NCBI RefSeq assembly: GCF_008001235.1
Contig: NZ_CP040751.1
Span: forward strand, 1,533,001 to 1,597,000
DNA from: Salidesulfovibrio onnuriiensis
GTDB taxonomy: Bacteria > Desulfobacterota > Desulfovibrionia > Desulfovibrionales > Desulfovibrionaceae
Direction: 5' to 3'
Length of the DNA: 64,000 nt
In this document: positions 1 to 6,793 of the stretch, piece by piece
Layout of the letters: each line of letters starts with the position of its first letter
Numbering within the stretch: position 1 is the stretch's first letter
Program-made: the position numbers and the translations under genes
The notes under the pieces: generated by a model
Databases searched by the model: none
The model's input: the letters and a program-made list of their open reading frames with translations, nothing else
What the model was told of the DNA's origin: nothing

Positions 1-1
1 G

Positions 2-265
2 AGCGACGCCCATGTGGAGCGCACCGGCGGGTCGCTTCCGGCCTATCTGACGACCATGCCCGACATTGCCGCGTATTTTGCGGCCATCGACTGGTCTATC
101 ATGTGGGGATTCGTGTTCCGCAAGACCATCCCCCTGTTCTGGGTCCCGGCCCATGTCGTCACCTTTCTGCTGCCGCCGTACCTGCGCGTCGGGTTCGCGG
201 CCCTGCTCAGCGTGACCCTCGGGGTCATTCTGGCCCTGGCGGCCCACAAGGCGCGCAGCAGATAA
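2..265 (+). CDS. C-terminal part of a membrane protein, 5' end outside the window
   Basis: The frame is open from the first bases of the window to a TAA stop, so this is probably the end of a longer gene; a GTG at 14 is the only internal start near the edge and has no clear ribosome binding site. The visible 87 residues hold two hydrophobic stretches (roughly residues 34-55 and 60-80) followed by a short basic tail ending HKARSR, as in an inner-membrane protein with a cytoplasmic C-terminus. I do not recognise the family. A hairpin with a T run follows the stop codon. Confidence 0.55.
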   Translation, partial: SDAHVERTGGSLPAYLTTMPDIAAYFAAIDWSIMWGFVFRKTIPLFWVPAHVVTFLLPPYLRVGFAALLSVTLGVILALAAHKARSR

Positions 266-267
266 TT

Positions 268-288
268 CCCCCTTGTTCCGGGGGTTTT
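268..288 (+). terminator. Short intrinsic terminator candidate
   Basis: CCCCC and GGGGG form a five-base-pair stem with a seven-base loop, followed by TTTT, just after the stop of the upstream membrane protein gene. The stem is short, so termination may be weak. Confidence 0.45.
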
Positions 289-350
289 GACACCATCTAT
301 CCGCTGCACTATAAGTGCGGCTCATAATCAATCTCTTTGGAGGGTCTTTC

Positions 351-764
351 GTGTTTGTTACCAATATGGAATCCGTGCCCGGTATGAAAATCGTCAAGCA
401 CCATGGCATGGTCACGGGCAGCACCGTACGCGCCCGGAATATTTTCGTGGACATCTGGCAAATGATAAAGGGGCTTTTCGGCGGCGAGCTGAAGGGCTAT
501 TCCGCGCTGCTTTCCGACGTGCGCGAACAGTCCGTGGAGCGCATGGTCCTGCAGGCCGAGGAGGCCGGAGCCAATGCGGTCATCAACGTGCGTTTCGCCA
601 CCTCCACCATTTCCCTGGGCGCGGCCGAGATATACGCCTACGGCACGGCCGTGGAAGTGGCTGAGGAGAGCAAGTCCACCGGCACGGACAAGGCCCGGGA
701 GATCATCGAGCAATCCGCCGCCAAGAGCGCTTCTCTCACCAAGGACGAGTTCTGGGAGGCCTAG
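351..764 (+). CDS. YbjQ/UPF0145-family putative heavy-metal-binding protein
   Basis: The 137-residue protein matches the YbjQ (UPF0145, heavy-metal-binding domain) pattern: VKHHGMVTGSTVRARNI near the N-terminus, then SDVREQSVERMVLQAEEAGANAVINVRF and a final strand ending YGTAVEV. The family forms compact oligomers of uncertain function; metal binding is inferred in the literature, not shown here. The GTG start at 351 is chosen because GGAGGG ends seven bases upstream; an earlier GTG at 315 and an ATG at 366 lack that spacing. The stop codon directly abuts the ATG of the next gene, so the two are translationally linked. First recognisable gene of an operon running to signal peptidase. Confidence 0.85.
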   Translation: MFVTNMESVPGMKIVKHHGMVTGSTVRARNIFVDIWQMIKGLFGGELKGYSALLSDVREQSVERMVLQAEEAGANAVINVRFATSTISLGAAEIYAYGTAVEVAEESKSTGTDKAREIIEQSAAKSASLTKDEFWEA

Positions 765-1247
765 ATGGAGAACGGCGAATTCGGGCTCTTCTCTTTTTTC
801 CTGGAAAACATCAATCTGCTCTTTCTCCTGCTGTTCCTGGTCTGCGGCCAGATCGGCGAGCGGCGGCATTACAGGTCCATCCTGCGCCGCGAGCGGGAGC
901 TGGCGGACCTGCCCACCTCGACCCTGAAGACCGTGGAGTTTCCGGAAGGCAGGGTGCTTGAGACGCGCATGGTCTGCGGCCATGCGGTCCTGTGCGCGGA
1001 CGGCTTCCGCAGGCTGCTGGCCTTTTTCCGCTGCCTGTTCGGCGGGCCGGTGCGTTCCTTCGAGGCCTTGCTGGACCGCGCCCGGCGCGAAGCCATGCTG
1101 CGCATGAAGGAACAGGCCAAAGGCGCGTCCATGGTTCTGGCGGTCCGTGTGGAAACCCCGTCCATCACCGGCATCGACAACACCTATCGCTGGTGGGGCG
1201 GCATCGAGGTGGTGGTCTACGGCACCGCCGTGACCCTCAGGGACTGA
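765..1247 (+). CDS. Membrane-anchored YbjQ-like protein
   Basis: The 160-residue product starts with a hydrophobic segment (about residues 9-27, rich in Phe and Leu), then a basic linker, then a domain with the same order of elements as the upstream YbjQ protein: ETRMVCGHAVLC, LFGGPVRSFEALLDRARREAMLRMKEQAKGA (quoted in parts), and a terminal YGTAVTL. It therefore looks like a diverged, membrane-tethered paralogue of its neighbour. It begins immediately after the stop of that gene, and one base separates its own stop from the protease gene. Function is unknown; assignment rests on motif resemblance, especially the shared C-terminal YGTAV. Confidence 0.7.
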   Translation: MENGEFGLFSFFLENINLLFLLLFLVCGQIGERRHYRSILRRERELADLPTSTLKTVEFPEGRVLETRMVCGHAVLCADGFRRLLAFFRCLFGGPVRSFEALLDRARREAMLRMKEQAKGASMVLAVRVETPSITGIDNTYRWWGGIEVVVYGTAVTLRD

Positions 1248-1248
1248 C

Positions 1249-2061
1249 ATGGGACTGCGCAACAGAGGATACAGCAACAATGTGAACATCTCCCCGGGAT
1301 CGCCCATTCTCGATTTCATCAAGCTGGGCATCGGGGTGGTGGTCATTCTCGGCGGTTTGTACTTTCTGTTCGGGCTGGGCATCGATTTCATTGTTCCCCG
1401 CCTGGACACGGAAACCGAAGTGTGGCTTTCCGAGCGGCTGAAGACCGACGCCTTCGAACACGGCAAGCGGCTTCCCGAGGCCGAACGGGAGCTGCAGCGC
1501 ATGGTCGACCGCATGTGCGAAGCCTGCGTGGACCTGCCCTATGACGTGCGGGTCCATGTGGTGGACAATGACATGGTCAATGCGTTCGCGTTCCCGGGCG
1601 GCAGGATCGTGGTCTTTTCCGGGCTGCTCAAGCAGATGAAATCCGAGAACGAGGTCGCCTTCGTGCTCGGGCATGAACTGGGCCACATGGCCCACCGCGA
1701 CCATTTGCGGCGTTTCGGACGGCTCCTGTTCGTGGCCGGCCTGCAGACCATCCTGTCCGATCTCCTGAGCGTGGATATGGTCACCGAGGCCATGACCCTG
1801 ACCGACAGGGCCTTTTCCCGGCAGCAGGAGCTTGCCGCCGACCGCGCGGGCATGGATATCCTGGCCTGCACCTACGGCCACGTGGGCGGCGCAGGGGCCT
1901 TTTTCGAAAGCATGGAGGAGGGCCGCCGCCTGCCTGCCTGGAAAAAGTACTACCTGACCCATCCCGAGGGCTACAGGCGCGTGGAGGCACTGGGAGCGTA
2001 CGCCGAATCCCGGGGATACGGCTCGGGCGAGGTTCGGGTGCTTCCCGAGGCTTTTCGATAG
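1249..2061 (+). CDS. M48-family membrane metalloprotease
   Basis: A 270-residue peptidase of the M48 (Ste24/HtpX/BepA) family. The zinc motif is HELGH at about residues 141-145, and the third ligand is the Glu in QELAADRAG at about 192. A single hydrophobic segment (about residues 23-45) precedes the catalytic domain, so the enzyme is probably anchored with its active site in the periplasm. VNAFAFPGGRIVVFSGLL is the usual M48 strand-turn segment. It is too short to carry TPR repeats, unlike the second M48 protein in this window. Its position between two YbjQ-like genes and signal peptidase suggests a role in envelope protein quality control. Confidence 0.85.
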   Translation: MGLRNRGYSNNVNISPGSPILDFIKLGIGVVVILGGLYFLFGLGIDFIVPRLDTETEVWLSERLKTDAFEHGKRLPEAERELQRMVDRMCEACVDLPYDVRVHVVDNDMVNAFAFPGGRIVVFSGLLKQMKSENEVAFVLGHELGHMAHRDHLRRFGRLLFVAGLQTILSDLLSVDMVTEAMTLTDRAFSRQQELAADRAGMDILACTYGHVGGAGAFFESMEEGRRLPAWKKYYLTHPEGYRRVEALGAYAESRGYGSGEVRVLPEAFR

Positions 2062-2070
2062 GAGGGGACC

Positions 2071-2907
2071 ATGACCGCCGGGACAAGGGATAGAAAACCG
2101 TGGGCCGCCGGGCTGCTTTCCCTGCTCATGCCCGGCCTGGGCCAGCTCTACAACGGCCAGGGCGGCAAAGGGTTCGGCCTCTTATTCCTGTCCTTTGCGC
2201 TGCTGCTCGTGGCCGTGCCGCTGTTCAAGTCCTTTGCGGGGCTGGTCACGGCCATGTCCCTTTTGCTGGTCTTTCTCGGCGTCGTGGTCTGGGACGCCGC
2301 CCGCCAGGCCCGCAGGCAGGGTGTTTCCCGCCTGAAGTGGTACAACCGCTGGTGGGTCTATGTCCTGCTGGTGGCGGTCAACGCCCTGGCCGGTTTGGGG
2401 GCGGACAGCTACCTGAGCGCCACCGTCTACGAATCCTTTTACGTTCCCTCCGAATCCATGGAGCCCACCCTGATGCCCGGCGACCGGTTCCTGGGCCGGG
2501 TGCTGCGCGGGGACGAGCGCCCGCAGACCGGAGACATCGTGGTCTTTCACCCTCCGGGAATGGACGGCGTCTATTACGTCAAGCGGTTGGTGGCGGGCCC
2601 CGGCGATGTGGTCGAGGTCCGCGAGGGCGTGGTGAGCATCAACGGCAGGCGGGTCAGGAGCGGCAAGGCCGTCTTCGACCACGTCAAGGGCGAGCCTGTC
2701 CGGGATCGGGCTCCCGGCCGCCTTGGCCGGGACGAATACTGGGTCATGGGGGACAACCGTGGAAAATCCTATGATTCTCGCTTTTTCGGGCCGGTATCGC
2801 GAGAGCGCATCGGCTACAAGGCCCTGTATGTCTTTTGGGCGTCTTCGGCGAAGAGCGGGAGCCGGTGGGACCGGTTCGGCCAGCGCCTGGATGGTGTGAA
2901 TCGGTAG
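2071..2907 (+). CDS. lepB: Signal peptidase I with an extra N-terminal membrane module
   Basis: Removes signal peptides from exported proteins at the outer face of the inner membrane. The S26 family boxes are clear: nucleophile Ser in PSESMEPTL (about residue 129), the general-base Lys in YYVKRLVAGPGD (about 171), and GDNRGKSYDSRFFGPV near residue 228. Before the usual transmembrane anchor there are extra hydrophobic helices starting with LLMPGLGQLYNGQGGKG, which resembles the TM2-type membrane motif. At 278 residues the protein is longer than minimal signal peptidases for that reason. GGAGG lies seven bases before the ATG. It closes the YbjQ-YbjQ-M48 operon and converges on the next gene. 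Confidence 0.93.
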   Translation: MTAGTRDRKPWAAGLLSLLMPGLGQLYNGQGGKGFGLLFLSFALLLVAVPLFKSFAGLVTAMSLLLVFLGVVVWDAARQARRQGVSRLKWYNRWWVYVLLVAVNALAGLGADSYLSATVYESFYVPSESMEPTLMPGDRFLGRVLRGDERPQTGDIVVFHPPGMDGVYYVKRLVAGPGDVVEVREGVVSINGRRVRSGKAVFDHVKGEPVRDRAPGRLGRDEYWVMGDNRGKSYDSRFFGPVSRERIGYKALYVFWASSAKSGSRWDRFGQRLDGVNR

Positions 2908-2928
2908 GTTACTGGGCAGCGCCCAAGG

Positions 2929-3960
2929 CTAGTCCCACAACTGGTCGGCCACCAGCAGGCCGTCCGCCAGGTTGATCTGCGCCGGGGTGACCTTTTCGAT
3001 GCCCAGCTCCTCCATGAATCCGAGCACCAGTATCAGGTTGGCGATCTGCACATTGGCGTAGGCCCCGCCCACGGCCGCGTCGGTCATGCCCATGCGGCGT
3101 TCCAATGTTTCCCGGAGATCCTTGCGGGTGTAGTCGTCGCCCAGTTCCTTGCGCACCTGCCCCAGTATGCTGATGGCGTGCACCGGGCCGATGCCGATGA
3201 CCCTGGTGTCGGGGTGCTTCAGGCTTGCCTTGATCGTGTCGGGCACGTGGGCCCGGGCATAGGACATGACATGGGCCAGTCCCTTGTCCACGTCGCTCAT
3301 GCTCAGGGGATTGGGGGACTGGGTGCCGCTCAGGCTCTTGCCCTGGATCTTTTCGATGATGTAGTTCTTGAAGCCGACCGAGGCCAGAGTGCCGAGGTAG
3401 GTGTCGTACCCCCCGAAATCCTTTTCCACCACCATCTCCATGCTGGCGGCCCCGATATCCCAGACCACGAGTTTGCCGGGTTTGCTGTAGAAATGCTGCT
3501 GGGTCGCCAGGTAGCCGAGCATGGCCTGCTGTTCGTGGGTGATGACCGTTGCCGGGATGCCCAGCACGTCCTGCAGGCGCTGGAAGTATTCCATGCCGTT
3601 GCTGGCTTGGTGGAAGGCCTGGGTGCCCACGGCCGCGAATTCCGTTGCGCCCAGTTCCCTGGCCCGGGCCATGAGTTCCCGGAGGATGTTGGTGCTTTCC
3701 GCAGCCACGGCCTGGCTGATGCGGCGGCCGGGCGTGCGCGCGATGCTTTCCTTGAAATCGGCCTTGCGCGATGCCTGGTCCACCATGCGCACGATGCGGC
3801 GCGTTTCCGGGTTCACGTCCGCCACCTTGAACTTGATGGAGCCCGAGCCGATGTCGAATGCGGCGCGGCGCACGGTTTCCGGGCTGGTCAGCTTGTAGAT
3901 GGCCAGGGTCACGAGGGCGATGGCCATGACCGAGAGGGCGATGCGGCATCTGTTTGTCAT
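2929..3960 (-). CDS. Ppx/GppA-like phosphatase-fold protein with N-terminal anchor
   Basis: A 343-residue protein of the exopolyphosphatase/pppGpp phosphohydrolase fold (ASKHA). The first phosphate-binding loop reads FDIGSGSIKF (about residue 35) and the second WDIGAASMEM (about 170), where typical Ppx/GppA enzymes have a GGGS-type loop; the change to GAAS is notable. Residues 7-25 are hydrophobic and look like an uncleaved signal anchor, which would place the domain in the periplasm. Canonical Ppx and GppA are cytoplasmic. Function is therefore uncertain: it may be a binding protein or an inactive homologue. It sits 42 bases downstream of mltG on the same strand. Confidence 0.7.
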   Translation of the reverse strand: MTNRCRIALSVMAIALVTLAIYKLTSPETVRRAAFDIGSGSIKFKVADVNPETRRIVRMVDQASRKADFKESIARTPGRRISQAVAAESTNILRELMARARELGATEFAAVGTQAFHQASNGMEYFQRLQDVLGIPATVITHEQQAMLGYLATQQHFYSKPGKLVVWDIGAASMEMVVEKDFGGYDTYLGTLASVGFKNYIIEKIQGKSLSGTQSPNPLSMSDVDKGLAHVMSYARAHVPDTIKASLKHPDTRVIGIGPVHAISILGQVRKELGDDYTRKDLRETLERRMGMTDAAVGGAYANVQIANLILVLGFMEELGIEKVTPAQINLADGLLVADQLWD

Positions 3961-4002
3961 GATGCCACTGTACGAGCCCCTCGCCGGGGGCGGAAGTATA
4001 AT

Positions 4003-5076
4003 TTATTGCTCGGCTGTCTGCGGGGCGGACCGGTAGGTCTTGCGGTTGCGCCGGATCTGGTATTTGACCACGGCGTCGTTGTGCTCCTTCAGGGTCCTGC
4101 TGAAGTGGTGGGTGCCGTCCCCCTTGGCCACGAAATAGAGATAGCGATGCTCTTCGGGGTGCTGGGCGGCCAGGATGCTTTCCAGGCCCGGGGAGCATAT
4201 GGGCCCCGGGGGAAGTCCCGCCTTCGTATAGGTGTTGTAGGGGTTGGAAGTATCCCTGAGGTGCTTGCGCGTCAGGTTGCCGTCAAACCGCGGCCCCAGC
4301 CCGTAGATGATGGTGGGGTCGGTCTGCAGGAGCATGTGTTTCTTGAGCCGGTTGGCGAAGACGCCCGCGATGCGTATGCGTTCCTGGGCCGCGCCGGTCT
4401 CCTTTTCCACGATGGAGGCCAGGGTGACCACGCGGTGCATCTCTTCCCAGGGGGGCAGCCCTCCAGGCCAGGCCTGCTGCGCGTTGACAAAGAACTGCTT
4501 GAGCATGGTTTCCGCCATGTACCGGGCCTTGCCGGTCTCGGGCGGGGAGAGCAGGTAGGTCTCGGGGAACAGGTAGCCTTCGGCGCTTTCCGCCTGGATG
4601 CCGTATTGGCGCAGCAGGTCCGTGTCGTGCACCGCCCGGTCGAAGTCCTCAAAGGACCCCATGCCCGCTTCCTCCACCTTGTGCGCCACCTCCCACCAGG
4701 GCAGGCCCTCGCGGATGCCGATGCGTTCCAGAATGCCCGGGGTGGTGGTCAGCACGTCCAGCACCTGGCCGGGCGTCCATCCGGTATTGAGCAGGAACCG
4801 GCCCGCGCGGACCGATCCGCCTTTGTGGTTCAGGGCGGCCAGGCGCGTGAAACGGCGGGATTCGGTGATGACGCCCGCCTTCTTGAGGTTGCGGGCTATG
4901 GTGGACAGGGGCTGTCCCTTCTCCACAACGAATTCGACCGGCCTGCCCGGGGTTTCCGGGGGCACGGTCAGGAACCGGTGTTCCTGCCAGGCCTTGTATG
5001 CGAAGTGGGCGCAAACGCCACCGATACAGAGAGCCAGCAGCAGCGTGGTTATGAGGAGTGTGCGTTTTCGAGCCAT
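4003..5076 (-). CDS. mltG: Endolytic murein transglycosylase MltG
   Basis: MltG (YceG-like) cuts nascent glycan strands at the inner membrane and is thought to set glycan chain length. The 357-residue protein has an N-terminal membrane segment (about residues 7-26), a LysM-like region (VEKGQPLSTIARNLKKAGVI, about 48-67) and the catalytic signature LASIVEKETG with its Glu near residue 220; YNTYTKAGLPPGPICSPG is a further family block. The start overlaps the end of ruvX by 28 bases, a common pairing of these genes. Confidence 0.95.
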   Translation of the reverse strand: MARKRTLLITTLLLALCIGGVCAHFAYKAWQEHRFLTVPPETPGRPVEFVVEKGQPLSTIARNLKKAGVITESRRFTRLAALNHKGGSVRAGRFLLNTGWTPGQVLDVLTTTPGILERIGIREGLPWWEVAHKVEEAGMGSFEDFDRAVHDTDLLRQYGIQAESAEGYLFPETYLLSPPETGKARYMAETMLKQFFVNAQQAWPGGLPPWEEMHRVVTLASIVEKETGAAQERIRIAGVFANRLKKHMLLQTDPTIIYGLGPRFDGNLTRKHLRDTSNPYNTYTKAGLPPGPICSPGLESILAAQHPEEHRYLYFVAKGDGTHHFSRTLKEHNDAVVKYQIRRNRKTYRSAPQTAEQ

Positions 5077-5465
5077 GAGCGAAGGATGATGACGGCTGCC
5101 TGGCTGTCCAGGGCCTGTTTGCGTTTTTTGCCGAACACCCCGGCCATTTCGAGCTCCAGCTCTGCTTCGGCCGAGGAAAGGCGTTCGTCCCAGAGGTGGA
5201 TGGGCACGTCGGTTCGGCGGCCCAGGCTTTGGGCGAAGTTGCGCGCCTGCCGGGTGGTCTCGGTGTCCTCGCCCTCCAGGGAGAGGGGCAGGCCCACCAC
5301 AACGACTTCCACGGATTCATTGTGAATGATTTCCAGGAGTTCGTCAAAGAGAGCCTGGCGCGTGGTGCGCTCGATGGTCTTGTACGGCGAACAGAGCATA
5401 CCCGTGGGGTCGCTGACCGCCAGGCCCACGCGCCTGATACCGAAATCTATGCCGAGTGCCCGCAT
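5049..5465 (-). CDS. ruvX: Putative pre-16S rRNA nuclease / Holliday junction resolvase-like RuvX (YqgF)
   Basis: The 138-residue protein begins MRALGIDFGIRRVGLAVSD, the RNase H-like first strand with its catalytic Asp, continues with VVVGLPLSLEGE and DERLSSAEAE, and ends with DSQAAVIILRSWLE, all YqgF hallmarks. The family trims the 5' end of 16S rRNA and has been linked to junction resolution. The ATG at 5465 matches the conserved N-terminus; the frame stays open far upstream but that extension is not protein-like. It overlaps mltG by 28 bases and is presumably cotranscribed with it. Confidence 0.93.
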   Translation of the reverse strand: MRALGIDFGIRRVGLAVSDPTGMLCSPYKTIERTTRQALFDELLEIIHNESVEVVVVGLPLSLEGEDTETTRQARNFAQSLGRRTDVPIHLWDERLSSAEAELELEMAGVFGKKRKQALDSQAAVIILRSWLENAHSS

Positions 5466-5624
5466 GGTTTTTTGCGCTCCGTTGCTGCGATCGTGCAGGT
5501 CCCCGTCCCGTGTTCGGGGCAATGCGTCGCCTTGTGTTCGTGCTTTGAATGACTTAAATAACCACAGGGTTACTATAAAGCAAGGCGGTAAGGTTTGCAG
5601 CGGAATACGAACGGCGACACCAAT

Positions 5625-6788
5625 ATGAGGATTGTCTGGGGCATTGCGGCTCTGGCGTTTGTATTTCGCTGTGTTTACGTGCTTTCCCTCGGGCCGGAAC
5701 TGCGGCTTCCGGATGAGGGCCGTTTTTGGTGTTTCGCCTCCAACCTGGCCGAGCATTTCACCTACAACTGCGGCGGACTGTTTGCACACGACATGCCCTT
5801 GACCGCCGCGTTTGCCGCCCTGTGCATCAAGATTTTCGGCCCCTCTCCTGTTCCCGTGCGCATTGGGTTTACCCTGTTTTCGGCGCTGACCGTGGTGCTT
5901 GTGGCCCGGCTGGCCCAAGTGTATTCCGGGTCGCGGCTGGCGGGTATCCTTGCCGCGTTGTGGGCCGCAGCATATCCTTTTTTTATTTTTTACACCGGGT
6001 TGCTGCTTTCCGAAACCCTGTTTCTCTTCTTCACGACTCTTCTCTTTTTGCTTTTTGCGCAAGGGGCGAAAAAGACCGTTCATACGGGAGTCGTCGCAGG
6101 CGTCAGCCATTTTGTGCGGCCCACGTTGATGTATTTTCTTCCCGTGGCGTGGTGCTGGCAGCTTGTCACGGGCAGGAGTTCCCTTTTCCGCGTGCTTGCG
6201 GCCTCGGCCATCTTCATTCTTGTCGTGGCCGGGTGGGGCTTGAGAAATTATTGCTTTTCCGGCCATTTCCTTGTGGCCACCCATGGCTCGGGGCAGGCCC
6301 TGTGGGAGGGGAACAATCCCTGGAACACCACGGGCGGCGTGTCCGAACCCCATTGGGAGTATCTCCGGGACATGCCTCCGGGGCTCGATGTGGTTGAGCA
6401 GGATGCGTGGAAAAAGAAACAGGCGATTGCTCATATCAAGGAAAAACCAAGACATTTTTTCAAACTGGCCTGGAGCAAGTTCTTGCGCTTTTGGCATCTC
6501 TGGCCCAATGCCGAAAAGTATGGCTCTGCCAAGTACAAGTGGGCCTCGCTCCTGAGCTTCGGGCCAGTGTTGCTGCTGAGCCTGTTCAGCCCGTGGGTTC
6601 TGCGTGACCGCTGGAAGCTCATGGGCCTCCCATGGCTGTTCATCTTCTATTACACGGCCCTGCATATGGTCACCATGGGCTCCATCCGCTACCGCCTGCC
6701 GTTGGAACCGCTGCTTATTGCTCTTGCAGCGGGCGTCGCGGCCCGGCTGGTCGAAAACAAAAGGTTTTCCGCCGGGCGACCGGAGTAG
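5625..6788 (+). CDS. GT-C/PMT-type membrane glycosyltransferase
   Basis: A 387-residue polytopic protein (about nine or ten hydrophobic helices) with the LPDEGRF motif near residue 27, the acidic pair that marks GT-C enzymes of the PMT/ArnT (GT39/GT83) superfamily, and a C-terminal SIRYRLPLEPLL segment typical of these proteins. They transfer a sugar from a polyprenyl-phosphate donor to lipid or protein on the periplasmic side. The acceptor cannot be told from sequence. The ATG at 5625 fits the signal-anchor start; a TTG at 5595 preceded by AAGGCGG is possible. Codon third positions are less GC-rich than in the neighbours, suggesting transfer. It converges on the large oxidoreductase gene with five bases between stops. 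Confidence 0.85.
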   Translation: MRIVWGIAALAFVFRCVYVLSLGPELRLPDEGRFWCFASNLAEHFTYNCGGLFAHDMPLTAAFAALCIKIFGPSPVPVRIGFTLFSALTVVLVARLAQVYSGSRLAGILAALWAAAYPFFIFYTGLLLSETLFLFFTTLLFLLFAQGAKKTVHTGVVAGVSHFVRPTLMYFLPVAWCWQLVTGRSSLFRVLAASAIFILVVAGWGLRNYCFSGHFLVATHGSGQALWEGNNPWNTTGGVSEPHWEYLRDMPPGLDVVEQDAWKKKQAIAHIKEKPRHFFKLAWSKFLRFWHLWPNAEKYGSAKYKWASLLSFGPVLLLSLFSPWVLRDRWKLMGLPWLFIFYYTALHMVTMGSIRYRLPLEPLLIALAAGVAARLVENKRFSAGRPE

Positions 6789-6793
6789 CTTCT

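Noticed and set aside
3178..5325. A 715-codon plus-strand frame across the Ppx-like and MltG genes
   Set aside because: Same antisense artefact; both minus-strand genes have convincing family motifs and starts.
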